Below are positions 23,376 through 36,065 of a DNA stretch of 64,000 nt, one piece after another. This DNA comes from Deroplatys truncata. Lineage: Eukaryota; Arthropoda; Insecta; Mantodea; Mantidae. Every line of letters begins with the position of its first letter. Within the stretch, counting starts at the first letter, position 1. The stretch spans positions 280,825,341 to 280,889,340 of the forward strand of contig CM060990.1 in the NCBI GenBank assembly GCA_030765065.1, written 5' to 3'. The notes beneath the pieces are model-generated. The model was not told where the DNA came from and did not search any database. It saw only the letters and a list, made by a program, of their open reading frames with translations. The translations under genes were made by a program, and so were the position numbers.

Positions 23376-24960
23376 TGGAAATGAAACCATGGTTTTCATC
23401 ACTAATCTTTAGTCCTCCTTTTTGTTTAGGGGACCTCAAATGGTGTATTTCCAGTGATATCTCGATATTGAATGTTTTTGTGGAATGCAGTACTTTCTCT
23501 CCCTACTATAAATAAGTGTAGAGAAATTAAACCTCTAAATATCTCACTTATTGAGCTTTTGAGGGGGTTGCAGAATAAACATTTATAAGCATAATATTTC
23601 TGACAGGTTTTATTATCTAAAAACTTTTGAAAGTTTTATTAACATCCAGAAAATAATATGTAATTACAAGCTTTTAAAATGTCAAATCACCACACATTGC
23701 ATAGCGATAAGAAGAAAGGTTGAATGGGGAAGAGTGGGAGACAGAGGAAGGATTAAGTTATAATGGGAGAGAAGAGAAAGGAAGTGAGTAGGGTAGAGGG
23801 AGAGAGTGGGGAGGAGGAGAACAACAACTTGTGATATGGGTTCTGTTAGTATATAATAAAACTAACATTTTCTGCCAACTTTGAATGAATAATTGATATT
23901 GAGGCTATCTGAAACACTAAGAGGCATTTTTAAAAGTTTTCGTTGCATATGCACGTTTTCTTTACATGCAATAATGGCCAAAACTGATAAACATACTTAG
24001 GTACCAATTAGAAAAGGGGCTATTTGTACATTAATTTGTTTTACACAAAGGGACAAATTCCGTTGGGGAGCAAAATAATTCGAAGTTATTTAAATGTAAT
24101 AAACATTGGAGTCAAATACACACAAATCCTTCACAAGCCTTGTAACTTAGAATTAGTATCTTAAGACCTTTCCTATATCACCAGCTCCTCCAAAAATGAT
24201 TTGGTTTTTTAAGTGTTACATAACAAAATTATCACCTGCATAAACATGTTTCTAAGTCTTATTGATTTCAATTGGATGAATATTTCAGAAATATAAGTTG
24301 CTCAGACAGAGGGAATCGAAAGGGATCATTATTATTAAGACTAGAGTTCTTGTAACTGGTCATGTTCCACTTGCCAATAATTTATACAACACAGTGTCTG
24401 AAAACTGCTTAATATTGAACCTTACTTTTTAATTTCAAACAGTTTTACAGAATTTGGAATTTAATGAATAATCTGCTGTAATACATCCAAGAACTGGGGC
24501 ATTTCTGCTTAGTTTTTGAACACAGGATGGTGAATTTTTATACAGCAGATTAACAACCAAATTAAATTTCCGGTACACATATATTCTTTAAAATTAGTTC
24601 ATTGGGCATATCACAAAGGATTTATCATCAAATTTAATATCCTGTAAAGCTGTTATTTATATTAAAATAATTATGTTCATTATATATAGAAGTTGTTAGA
24701 CATTCATTCTGCTGTATTATCCTCAAAGGAGTGCTGAACTAAATTTTTAAAAACTTCTAATAATAAAATATAAACAACTCTGAACACATTGTTGAAAACC
24801 GCATCGTTCTACCTCTCGTTTTCATTCTAGAAGCACTTTTATGTTTAATGCATACCTCCCGGTGACGTTATCGCATCATGCCACTAAATGTCCCTTGCAT
24901 TAATTCCTCTTATGTTGTGATTGTAAGACGGTTTTTCTTTCTTAGTGTTCTGTGATGTGT
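23376..24960. other. No gene recognised; includes purine tract
   Basis: AT-rich sequence without a recognisable domain. It contains a strongly purine-biased stretch near 23705-23825 (see separate entry). Confidence 0.4.
23705..23825 (+). repeat. GA-rich polypurine tract
   Basis: About 120 bases are overwhelmingly G and A on the plus strand, with aagaagaaagg and gggagagaagagaaagg blocks. It is a low-complexity tract able in principle to form non-B DNA. No function is implied. Confidence 0.7.
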
Positions 24961-24970
24961 TAGGTCAAGA

Positions 24971-25391
24971 ATGCCTGCATGCAGAGCTTATGGTTGTGCA
25001 AGTAATTCCGGCGTAAACAGAAATGTTCGTTAATACTCATTTCCTAATAGAGATAAGAATCGATATGTATACAAAAAATGGGTTGCTATGAAGCACAAAA
25101 ACTTTGTGCCAACCAAAAATGCTAGAGTATGTGGAATAAATTTTTAAAGAAAGTTATTTTAATGAGTCGGATGTAATAAAAATAAGAATGATGAATAAGA
25201 AATTCAAAAGCCCTAGACTGAAACATAATGTGGTACCTTCGAAATTTTTAGGACTAGCACAAAGAAACTTTAAAAAAGAAAGAAAGCAAGTCCTACAGCT
25301 AGTCGATAATTCAGTTATATATTCTCAGCGAGAAGGTGAAACTACACTGGTTTCTGAGTCTTGCAACGTTACATTCTCTGTAACACTGTAA
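24971..25391 (+). pseudogene. THAP-domain transposase N-terminus, broken
   Basis: An ATG at 24971 starts MPACRAYGCASNSGVN, then after a stop YSFPNRDKNRYVYKKWV, AMKHKNFVPTKNARVCG and a frame-shifted N-F-K segment. This is the C2CH zinc-coordinating THAP pattern (C-x-x-x-C near the N-terminus, FP, K-W, F-x-P, then VCG in the region of the last Cys/His pair). From 25188 the frame continues as KSPRLKHNVVPSKFLGLAQ, the usual THAP end (LKxxxVPSxF), and an 18-residue basic helix. THAP domains are found in P-element and Kolobok-type transposases and in host regulators derived from them. Downstream DNA is shared with 38.45-39.3 kb, which leads into a transposase-like gene. Confidence 0.78.
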
Positions 25392-25827
25392 CTTATTACA
25401 TACAAAATATAGGATCTTAAACAGTACTATAACACGTGAATGAGGGAAGCTTAAGTACTGGAATTATCAGAGGTTTGTGGATGAAGTCTGCCAATATAAT
25501 ACACAAGTAACTGATATAAAACTATTATTCAAAAAATAATTATATAATTCTCTGAAGTTAGTAATCTTTAACTTGAAACTCATTGACCATTTAACTATAA
25601 CAAATCGTAAATCACACAAAACATAAAACCCTTTCAAATACATAGGAATTGAACTGGGAACTTTTACAATAACTCCTTTAATTCTTTGTAACTAATTTAT
25701 GCATTTAACTCAAACACTAAACCAATGAAAAGCTTATGCCACACTGAAAGCTAACTTTGCAATCAAGTGCTCGATTCAACCTTCAAGGCCACTATGTGTC
25801 CGTGCAAGCATATATGAGTAACAGTTA

Positions 25828-26865
25828 TAACGCGCAAAACTTCTGGAATCGTGACCTTGATTGCCACCCCAGCTGCCGAGCCTAGGAATGGTTTATGTTT
25901 AGCTTAATCAACGAAAGCCATATAATACCTTGCTTACTCACAGTGCGTAACACATACAGTCTGCATAGAAAGTGTCCGCATCTGGTTGTAATTCCAAAGA
26001 GAGGAGTACCTAAATAGTGCTTATTTTATATTTGTTATATTTATACCCATGGCTCCTACATTTTCAAAGTTAAGTGAAAGGTATTACATAGTCAAAGCAG
26101 GAAAAAATTGCAAATGTCCTGGACTTCATGGAGCAAGAAGCAGAGATGAAGGAAGAAAATATATGTTCACCCGAATTCCACAAAAGCCTTAAAGAGAGTG
26201 AAATAAAGAGTAGCCAAAGCAACTGTATTTCACTGAATTCCGTTTCCAGAGTTCTCAAAGATAAGAAAAAAACATATGGATGAAAGAGTATAATTGGACA
26301 CACCTAGGAAGAAACATAAGGTCCCTAAACGTATTACAGAAATAGACAATACGCTCATTTGGCGCACGATTCACAATTTCTATTTGGAAGAAAAATCTGC
26401 CAACAATAAGCAGATTGCTCATTAAGCTGAAAGACAGCATAAATTTTCAAGGTGGTGCTACAAATCTCAGAAAAAATTATAAAAGGTTCAGGGTTCAAGT
26501 GGAAGAAAACAAAATCAAATAGAAACAATTATCATCCAGGATAATGGTGCAGAAAGTAACGACAGCAGTGATGACGACAGTGATGCGAGTGATTCCGCAG
26601 AAGAGGAAGGGCTGTCAGATGTGGAAGAATTGGAAGCAGATGATTGACAGGTTTTTATATTAAGCGTTTTTTACAGCGGTGGATTTAAATATACTGTATA
26701 TAAACTATAAGTTTACCAGTGCAGTGCATAACCTGTGTGCGGATATTTCACAATGACTGTCCCACGCACTCCTGCAGCATGCAGACGACGGTCACCTGAT
26801 CTGGTAAGCAACTCGCTTCATAGCTGTCATTAAGATTTTCACATATTTAGTACTGTTGCGCCAAT
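25828..26865 (+). mobile_element. Tc1/mariner-superfamily element, internally deleted copy 2
   Basis: This is the same family as 15038-17163 but in the opposite orientation and only 1,038 bp long. TA lies at 25826-25827 and 26866-26867. The start (MAPTFSKLSE at 26050) and the N-terminal part run to about 26520. The sequence then jumps directly to the acidic C-terminal tail (SNDSSDDDSDASDSAEEEG), so about 700 bp including all catalytic residues is lost. The terminal sequences, which the transposase would bind, are intact. That is the structure expected of a non-autonomous derivative that could be moved by a full-length relative. Confidence 0.83.
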
Positions 26866-26963
26866 TACACGTTCCATTCATTAAGAATTTAGACAATACT
26901 GTACAGAATGCATACTATCCTGATGAGAGAATTCTCCGTCTGTACGTAATGAAAAGCCAAATA

Positions 26964-28303
26964 CAGGGTGATTTTAAATGATGGACTCATTTTATAAAAT
27001 TCGTATTTATTAAAGTACAAATCCAACATGAACCATCTTTATACCAATAAACAGGATTTTCAAAGTTTTGTTTAATACATTATAAATGTTCAATCTGTCC
27101 ACCGTTTGCTGCACGGTAAACATCTACGCGATAGCCAAACTCGTCCCACACACGAGCCAGCGTATCTTCTGTTACTGAGTGCACGGCAGCAGTGATACGG
27201 TTCCGCAGGTCGTCCACAGTTGTAGGTAGAGGCGGGACGTAAACAGCTTCCTTAACATAACCCCATAAGCAATAGTCACATGGGGTGAGATCTCGGTGGC
27301 TAGAAGTGTAGAGCCAGCTCTTCATTTACCCTGCGACCTATCCAGCGCTGAAGAAGGGATTCATTCAAAAAGCCTCGTACATCGCTGTGCCAATGGGGCG
27401 GAGCTCCATCCTGTTGGAAAATGAGGTCCTGTGAATCATCCATAATTTGAGGGAACAGCCATTGTTCCAACATGTCCAGTTACAGTTTTTTCCGCAAAGA
27501 AAAATGATTCATAAACCTTTCTACGGGATAAGGCACAGAACACGTTTACCTTCGGTGAGTCTCTTTCGTGGTGCAATGTTGAATGTGGATTTTGCAAACC
27601 CTATATGCAAACATTGTGTCTGTTGGCTTTTCCACTAAGGTGGAAAGTCGTTTCATCGCTAAAAATGATACGCTGTAGAAACGCGTCATCCTCCATCATT
27701 ACTAGCACATAACCACAAAATTCGAGACGCTTCTCTTTGTCTTTAGGTTTAAGAGCCTGCATAAGTTGTAATCGGTAGGGCTTGTACAGCAAACGCCGTC
27801 TCAAAACTTTCCATACAGTTGATTGGGGTATTCCAAATTCTCTACTAGCTCTATGAGTAGACTTATGCGGACTGCAAACAAAACTGTCAATCCGTCTGAC
27901 GTCGTCCTCTGACACACGCGGTCGGCCTGTGCTTTTTCCTTTACACACACTTCCAGTCTGTTTAAATTGCGTAAACCAACGGCAAATGCTTTTTCTAGTG
28001 GTGATTCAATGCCGAATTTGCTACGAAATGCCCGCTGCACTACGATTTGCGACTCACGTTTTGCGAACTCAATAACGCAGAAAACCTTGTGCTCCAGAGT
28101 AGTCATTTCACTACGTACTGACAGTGAAACCAATGGCGGCCTATTGCGCGAGCACTCTACCGGCCGCTTCTGAAACCATCACCGCCCGCCGAAAAAAGCT
28201 TTGAAACTTCCTCTTTTCATTGTTATACAGATTGTTCATGTTGGATTTGTGCTTTAATAAATACGAATTTTATAAAATGGGTGCATCATTTAAAATCACC
28301 CTG
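26964..28303 (-). mobile_element. Tc1-like element, complete ends, broken transposase
   Basis: The unit is 1,340 bp with terminal inverted repeats of about 70-80 bp starting CAGGGTGATTTTAAATGATG, and TA on each side (26962-26963, 28304-28305). On minus the transposase begins near 28106 (MTTLEHKVFCVIEFAKRES). It continues with an HTH region in another frame (CKGKSTGRPRVSEDDVRRID, STHRASREFGIPQSTVWKVL), then IIFSDETTFHLSGKANRHN (first catalytic D), and ends with LTPCDYCLWGYVKEAVY and GGQIEHL. At least two frameshifts and missing middle residues inactivate it. The orthologous empty site is visible in the related copy at about 39108. Confidence 0.92.
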
Positions 28304-31060
28304 TATTTTAAACGGAACACAATCCTATACTGGTCCTGGTACTCAAGATATTCGCTTCGTAAAGGCAGAAATCGCTATCCGAGTTCAGCTCACATAGATC
28401 AACAGCAAGCCAGAGTAGCGGTGGAGAGGCGGCTGGCATTTAACCTTCGCCACGTATCATGATGTATACCAGAGGAGGCGAAAACGTGACTCGCAGGCGC
28501 CGTTCCCTCTCTGCAACCGTCCCGTTTGATTTTCACATGCTGCTGAGTGATGCAATGCATGTTGCATATTTGGTGACTCGCGGAAGGAAGTCGTTTTCGC
28601 CACAACCCAAAAGTGGCGAGGTACTTGCCTAATATCGCCACAATCTCTCTCTCGTAGGGGGAAAAAATGTATAATTTTTTTCTAAGGAGTCGCTTCCCTG
28701 ATTGGTCTTTGTTTCTGATTAATATTTATGTTGTTCGGGATTCCTAATATTCAGAAACAAATACCTCTGATACATTCTCCTATTTGTGCTTCAATCGAAG
28801 AATTTAAATTTACACGTTAAAATTTGGAGAATATCACACTTAAAATCTATACTTCAATTGAGATACATCGTGCTGTAATGGACTTCTGTGTCCGTTTATC
28901 TTGCAGTTACATTGAGACCGAAGACAATATTTTAATTATCACATAAGGGCCGACATACCGTGGTGCGAACTTTGCCGTACATTTTTCCGCTTTTTTGCTA
29001 ATGGAATGAAACGTAACATATACCTCATCACCCTCATAAATGAATGACCACGCCTACCCCTATTATAGTTCTCCTGGTTTCTCAGTCTGCTAAATTTTAA
29101 ATTCATTTTAACCTTATACCATATCTCCTTAATATTCCTTGTAGTAACCTTATCTGTCAAAACATCACCGACAAATTTGCCAAAGGACAAAGAGCTTCAT
29201 GCTTACCTGAATTAAAGGAGAATTAAAACCAAATGCAAATCGCATGCAAATTCTGGTTCCAGAGATGTCTGACTTCAGTGATGGCATACTATTGCAGTTT
29301 TCAAATTCTTGTTAACCCTCTCGCTTAAGGAAGATTTGGAACAACGTGGAATGGTGAAAATGTGCCGAATGCCTGAATTAAAACATGTTTTGAATAGATG
29401 AGCTTTAAAGTGAGTAGCATTATCCGATACTATTATCTTTGGAACCCCAAAACTTGACTTTACGGTCGTCAACAAAGCGTATTTAGTAAAAGCGTCGACA
29501 ATAACTAAAACCTCTTTATTTCCATGGGTGCTCCTAGGAAAGGGACCAATCTAACCGAGAAACAACTTATGCGTAGGATGATCTGCCTGATTAGAAGCCA
29601 ATAAACCTAATCTTGTATCCTGTGCCTGCTAACTAAGTTTACACAACACACATGCATTGTGGCACGTATATCAGCATCCATGTTACTCCATATAAAAAAA
29701 ACTTATTTTGCGACAGGTTTTATACACGCCCTGAAGTGCACCACAGGGACCTTGATAATAATTCAACAACTTAGAAATTAAATGGTAAGGTACGACAATC
29801 TTAGCGACAGCTTTCCTGTCCTTAATGTGCAATGTGTCTATGAAGAAAATACGGGCAATATTTATTACCTAATTGGAGTGAACTAATAATGGGTTTTAAC
29901 TTGCCATCAACAAATTGATACTTAATTCAGTAAAAGCAAAAGGAGATTGTTTCAGCACTGTAAAGATTTGTGCCGTATGCATTTCTAACGGCGGTTCTTC
30001 AATATTCTCATTATACATTAGGGAGAGTGCATCTGCAATACAATTGATTTCCCTACGTTTATGATTGGCTTTAAATTTGAATGCCGAGATGGTGACGGCC
30101 CAACTAGCAATTTGTCAATCTGACGGGGACTACCAAGTATCCAGGACAATGCGTGATTGTCCGTTTCTAGAATGAACTCTACACGCTGTAAATAAAATTT
30201 AAACTGTTGAAGACCTTAAACGCTCCTAAAGCCTCTAATTTATATGTGGAATATTTTCTTCTTGACATGAAAGCGCTCTTGAGGCATAAGCAATAACCTC
30301 CCTCCTCCATTATCTGACTGCGACAAGACGCTAAATACCGCATTGCCACTAGCACCAGTTTAGAAAATAAAGTCTTAGAAAACTCCGGAATAGCTAGAAC
30401 CGGTGGCGAAATTAATGCTTACTTCCGACTATCAACTGCATTCTGTTGTTCCACGCCCCATCTAAACTTCACAGCCTTTTTACGTAAAAGATTAAGGTTA
30501 GCAGGATATTTTGCACAATAAGAAATATATTTCGCGGAATAATGAATCATCTCAGTAAACCTGGAAACCCGTTTCACTGTTCTAGGTGGCGGATAATTAC
30601 GAATAGCTTCAGTACAAGTAGGATCCACGCGAATCCTGTCTCGAGAAATTATGACCCAAAAGTTTCAACTCCGACAATGCAAAACTGTCAGGGTTTACTG
30701 TTAACCCAGCGTTACGCAAACGCAGTAGGACTTCCTTAATATGTACTAGATGTTTCTCCAAGGCATTAGAATAAATGCATAAGTCATCCGAGTAATGGTA
30801 TAAATACTTGTGCTTTATATCAGAAAAATATTATCTAGCAATCTGGTAAGTACCTGTGCTCCATTTGCCAAGCCGGATTGTAATACATTAAATTCAGATG
30901 TGCTATAATTGGCACATGGCGTATACTTCTTAGATCGCTCCTACAATGTAATCTGGTAATATGCTCTATTTAAATGGAGTGTAGTAAAATACTTTGCATT
31001 AACAAACCAACGGCAATTATGTAAAAGGGACAAGGGATCTTGATTAATATATATCTTTGA

Positions 31061-31141
31061 TTAATTTTGAAGATTGAGAAGCTAGTAACAGTGATGTGTC
31101 ATAATTTAAAATAGAGATTTTTTCTCTTTATTTTAAAAAAC
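31061..31141 (-). mobile_element. Snapback retroposon copy 3, short
   Basis: An 81-bp insertion lies within the gypsy reverse transcriptase, bounded by a perfect 10-bp duplication, atatctttga, at 31051-31060 and 31142-31151. About 50 bp (31062-31112) matches the reverse complement of the tail of copy 1 at 3012-3066, including the block agtaacagtgatgtgtcat. Its outer end folds back on itself: taaaatagaga, a T run, then tctctttatttta. It is therefore a more strongly truncated member of the same family, again with an inverted end. Confidence 0.72.
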
Positions 31142-31982
31142 ATATCTTTGAGTTTAGAACTCTATAATCTGCCACCATGCTAGCCTTATTTTCTGGCTTA
31201 GGTACTAAGAAAACCGGATTAGAGTAATTTGACGATGACGGTCTAATGCCACCCTTCTGCACAAATCGTCAACAAGTTCTTTTAATAACTCCATTCTTTG
31301 CGGACGTAATCGATAAGGTGGTAGTCGTATTGCACTACGATTGAGTAGTTATATCTCATTCAAGTACGCTAGTACATCCTAATTTAGGTGACAAAACATC
31401 TGAAAACTCATTTACCAACTCGCTAATTAAGCCCATTGACTACTGCTCAAGTTTGGTAAAGAATCATTTAAATCAACTCGCTAATTAAGCTCAATGACTA
31501 CCGCTCAAGTTTGGTAAAGAATCATTCAAATCGACTGCATTCACTTTCGGTACATTTACTGAACTTAAGTCCTCTTTCATACTGCCTTGCACTACGTGTG
31601 TATTCAAGAACTGGAATGGCACGAACACATTGGGTTGAAATAGAAAGCAAATATTATTGGTATATCAATGACCATTCTGGTTTTATTAATAAAATCATCG
31701 CCCAAAATAACTTGAACTTATAAATTAGGAAGGATATGAAATTGCACATTTCATCCGAAATGTCCTATCCCTATAGGCAAGCAGCATTTCCCCAAAACCT
31801 GTAAGGATTCGGCAGAAACGCCAATACAGCTAAGCTCAGTATTACTAATAGGTAACCTGCGGTGACTTAACAAATTTTGCATTTACCAAAGAAATTACAC
31901 TCCCGGTATCCAGTAAAGCAGGCATAGGAATCATATTACTTTTACCATAATACACGGTAAGCTGGTATTATTACAAGCTAAT

Positions 31983-31983
31983 A

Positions 31984-32015
<32 letters not shown>
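31983..32015 (+). repeat. (ATT)n microsatellite
   Basis: About 11 uninterrupted ATT units within the gypsy element, between the protease and zinc-knuckle regions. Confidence 0.9.
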
Positions 32016-32016
<1 letters not shown>

Positions 32017-32814
32017 TATCAGACGTTTACTGACCCGGAAACGATGCAAATTGTCGGTTTTCAACCGATTCAGATCTTGTATCCACATTTTTTAATGCAG
32101 CTTTTCGTTTAAGGCAATCACATCTCAAGTACCCCATTTTATTACAGTAAGTAACCACGTAATGTTTTGGTTTAATTTGGCTGAACTGTTACTTTCTTGG
32201 AGCACAAGGATGTCACGAAGTGAATGAATTACTGAACTTAATCGTATTTTCCAATTGTTTAAATATGTTCGCTTTATCAAGTGCTAGAAATAACGCGCGA
32301 ATTTCAGGATGACAATTCACAATTAGGAATTTCAGAATCTGGCACTGGTAATGCTAATGCTACATTACGTATTTCAGTCGCAAACTTTTATGATCACCTT
32401 TCATACGATAATACCGTAAATACTCAATAGGCGACATGCATAGTTTAATTACTTGCTCCTGAAACTACTGAATAGCCACATGTTCCGCAATAGCCCTTAA
32501 TGCTAAATCAGCCACAGAAGATTGGAGATGTGGGTGAAAATTTTGCTAAAGCACATGGTCATTGGCATCTAAAAAACGTGTGCTGCTATCAAGTTCTGGG
32601 CTAGATCTCTCTCTCTCCTTCTCTTCTCTTTCCTCTTCCCTGCTTGGCAAATTATGTTTCAATTTTTGTTCTGGAATTCATGAAGGTTATCTCTAACAGT
32701 AAATATTTTGAATGAAATTTAATATATACAGTTAATAAGAAAAAGTATAAGCATAATATTATGATAAATTACAATTACTCATAAACTATACCTTTACATT
32801 TAAAAAGACCATGA

Positions 32815-33060
32815 AATATAACCACCTCCATGCTGTAATGCTAACACACTTAATTGTCAACCAAGAGGCCGCGGGTGCAATTCCCGACTGCACCACGAAT
32901 TTAAAATCAGCCGGCATCTGGAATGGGTTCCACTGCGAGGGGATGTCAAAGATTGAACAAAAAGAAAGGAAACGAGCTGGCCATCCTATCTCCAGTAAAC
33001 TCTTGGCCTAGTATGTTTGAATGATATTTCAACCAATCTCTGGATTGAGGACCCAACATA
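32815..33060 (+). mobile_element. tRNA-derived SINE remnant
   Basis: A tRNA-like head has a degenerate A-box region (atgctaacacacttaattg) and a good B box within gggtgcaattcccg at about 32873-32886. It is followed by a body with cggcatctggaatgggttcc. There is no complete acceptor stem, so it is not a tRNA gene. Target duplications were not resolved. Confidence 0.5.
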
Positions 33061-33139
33061 AAATGCAAGAAAAGTCATCACCACTAAAAATATAGAACCA
33101 CCTAAGCTACATTATAATCTATAAAAATCATATATTTTT

Positions 33140-36065
33140 CTTCTTACTTGTACATCAATCCAATTCTCCTGGACTTTCTTGTGAACTTCTTGCAGACAGC
33201 CTCGTAAAACTCCTCAGGAGATGTTTTTCCATCACAAGAATGTCTTTCTCTATTGAAAGAACAGCAAGATTGCTTAGACGAATCTGACCGTGTGTAATTC
33301 GGAGATAAGTTTTGATTCGTCTTAAGGCTGAAAACTCCTCTCAACTGTTGCAGTTGTTGGTGAAAATGTGAGGATCAATGTGTGCTAGTTTATAAACTTC
33401 ATTGAATACAACGTGGAGTTTATTTAGCTTTATATATGAACACACATCGTTTACTGATTTGTTTGCTTACTCCTCTTGGGCATATATAACTTTTAATTCA
33501 TTTTTCAGACGAACATTGTCAAAGAAGTGGGCATGTGATTTTTTGAGTTGGCTAAAGGTATAGTCAGGGGAGGATTTACTGAAGCCACTAAATTTATCAC
33601 AATCCAGCAAAGAAACAAATGTCAAATCTTTCTGAGCCTCAAATTTCAACTTCATTTGCAACAGTAAAGTGTCTACTATTTCATAAAAGATCCTTTTAAA
33701 CTGTTCCTCGTCCATCGTTTGCCTCATAGGTCTACAATCGTTTTGGTTTGCATCAACAATTGAGGCAGTATTTTTAACACTTAAATGATTTCAGTCAAAT
33801 TATATAATATAAAGTATAATAACAGCCCGCCTTAAAGCAATATGTGTATGTAACAATATATAAAACTGCATGTAACAGTCATTGTATTAATGTTTATATT
33901 ATTATGTACATGTTCAATAATGTTATGTGAATGTATTATGTAATTTAATAATGTAGGAGCTGTGAGAATAATAGGTGAAAACTTGCTAACAATGAGGTAA
34001 CAGTATGGTAACCTTGAGGCAATAATGAATTAGAAAGTTTAATAATGCTACTGGTAATTCTTGGAAACAATAATGTAATTTTTGAGACGGTTTAATAAAT
34101 ATCCAATCAACAACCAGAAAAAAGCTCAAGTTAAATAAAAGTATTCTATTGGAGTAGAATTAGCCAATCGGAAACTGAAACGGAGCAAAATTTACAAATT
34201 CAGAAGTTAGTTGCTTGTAGACAGCGCTCCTAACCGGACGCGAGACGCGTCCTCGAGAAGTTTAATACGTATCCAGTGTGAGACAAAAATAGTTTACGTG
34301 TTAAAAAGTGCAAGTAATTAATAAATAATCTCACAGCTCTGTCTATATCAGTGAAGTGTTATTTAAATCGCGTCGATCATTAATAAATGGAGCGAAGTAA
34401 AGACTATAATCTGCGTAAGCCTGCATTCTTCAGCCGCACCACACCTTGTTAAGAAATTCATGTCTCTACAAATAAATACTGACGCAGCCTAGGCAAACAA
34501 AATATATATATATTTAAAGAAAACATTAAAATACAAAGTGGATTCTTAAACATTGGGGCAAAGGCCACCGGAAACCGGGTACCATATGTACGGTTGCAAC
34601 TACTTCAAGTTCGGCTCCCCAACATAAGAACTACAATACTCCTAAAATAAACATTCCTCGCAATATTTTCTGATTCTGCTCACAGTTCCTCACAATCTTG
34701 CTTTCTTATTTTCTGTAGTGTTTCAGAAAATCCTGCTACTTTGCTTTTACAGTATACCACATCCATACTTTTATTAAGAGGACATCATACAGTATATCAA
34801 AAAATGAAAAGATCCTGTTGAAAACAACAAGAAAAACTTTGTCTCACATTTCGTGAGAAAGCTAATAAAACCTGATGCTGCATTAACCTCTTCTGAAGTC
34901 CAACTGTCTGGTTCATCTTCAATGGGCAATAAAAAGTCACTGAGCTGCTGTCTGCACATTAGTAGGGTATTCCCTAATCTTATGACAAATTCCATCTTTA
35001 ACAGCATTTGTGCGACTTGTAGAATGAGAAAAGAAATTTGATATGCCAGTCAAGGATAAAAAAGTTCCTACATTGCTTGATACAATTTGCAGACAGTGAC
35101 AGCACTAAATTTAACTCATGACTATAACAATGTATGAAATATCATGGGGGATATTTGTCTCTAACAAGTTTCTGAAGTCCAGATATATTTCCTGACATTA
35201 CAGCAGTTCCGTCAAATGTCTGTGCTACCCGATTATCTGCACAGTCCAAGTCCTGAACTACTCCAGTGACATGTTTGAAAAGCCCCTGGGCAGTTCTCTC
35301 TGAGGAAATATTAGAAAAATACAAAAACCTTTCCTGACAGTTTCCACCATCATCAACTTATCTTATAACTGTTGACATTTGGCTCTGATTAGAAATATCT
35401 GTTGTCTCATCTACATGATTGCTACAAACGGTGCATGTCCAATTTCAAATTTTATTTTGTCACTGGCAACAGCAATGGTAAGGTAGTTTTGGATAAGAGG
35501 GGAAGTACCCTTAAAAGCTATACTTCTTTTTAAGTGGTTTGCCAAAAGATGGTCATAATTAGCGAATAATTTAAGCAATTCGATGTACACACTCCTATTG
35601 TTTGAATTTTCTCGCTCTTTATTTCCTCTGAAGGCAGACCCCTGTTTGCAAAGAAAAGATAATGTGTCAATCAACCTCCTTAAAATCAATCTATTTTCTC
35701 TCAGCTTTTCATTGTGTAAGGAATCTGCAATTCGTTTTTGCTCATTTATAGCATGATTAATCCTTTGGGAGCGAAAAGTTTGCAAGGCTGAAAATGCCCT
35801 CAGATGAGCAACAGATTTCTGATGCTCATCGCAAGCAGTAACTACATTATTCAAATTGCTGAAACCTGAACTACTCCATGGATTTTCTTCAGAAGAGAGC
35901 AACAAGCAGAGCCAACATAAAGTTTATTTAACTCACTCGAACCAGCTAACCACACATATTTCTCATAATGGCTTGTATTAAATGGTCCCATGTAAACACG
36001 TGATTTTTCTCTCTGCTCACCTTTTAATTCACTGAGTACAGGTTTAGGCCTTTCATGTTACACAA
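33140..36065 (-). pseudogene. ZMYM/DUF4371 hAT-type transposase remnant 2
   Basis: Minus-strand pseudogene read from 36065 down. TTF-type finger region: KGEQREKSRVYMG, YEKYVWLAGSSELNKLY (about 35930-36060). Then a 164-codon frame (35411-35905) with RAFSALQTFRSQRINHAI, LRRLIDTLSFLCKQGSAFRG and VASDKIKFEIGHAPFVAIM, then VDETTDISNQSQMS. The catalytic-domain segment is TGVVQDLDCADNRVAQTFDG (35142-35324), then YFIHCYSHELNLVLS. After a gap of about 900 bp (33730-34600), the C-terminal dimerisation part follows: EFSALRRIKTYLR, GQIRLSNLAVLSIERD (33144-33345) and an upstream helix at 33467-33727. Several frameshifts. The gap may be an insertion or an intron. Confidence 0.82.

Larger units (their letters stand above)
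25365..28650 (+). repeat. THAP transposon copy A, non-coding middle with two insertions
   Basis: The segments 25365-25827, 26866-26963 and 28304-28650 align in order with 38450-39310 at clearly high similarity (for example the ggatcttaaacag block and the gaatttagacaatactgtac block). The gaps in the alignment are exactly the two TA-flanked transposons at 25828-26865 and 26964-28303. About 115 bp near 28480-28600 is also absent from the other copy. I read it as the non-coding middle of the transposon whose N-terminal exon is the adjacent THAP remnant. Confidence 0.75.
28935..32640 (-). pseudogene. Ty3/gypsy retrotransposon gag-pol, degenerate
   Basis: Read on minus from 32640 down. A gag end rich in Arg/Glu is followed by a degenerate CCHC knuckle (YCNKMGYLRCDC, about 32110-32150). 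The retropepsin motif ALLDTGSVISLVN is at about 31880-31925. Reverse transcriptase has YHYSDDLCIYS (about 30780-30815) and a thumb region with YPPPRTVKRVSRF (30419-30628). The integrase core has DLIGPFPRSTHGNKE and FGVPKIIVSDNATHF (29275-29560), and the C-terminal domain lies at 28939-29190. Domain order PR-RT-RH-IN is that of Ty3/gypsy. Stops and frameshifts are frequent, and a snapback insertion lies inside RT (31061-31141). No LTR was identified and no env-like frame was seen. Confidence 0.85.

Noticed and set aside
32815-32895. tRNA gene candidate
   Set aside because: Good B box but degenerate A box and no cloverleaf; followed by a SINE-like body.
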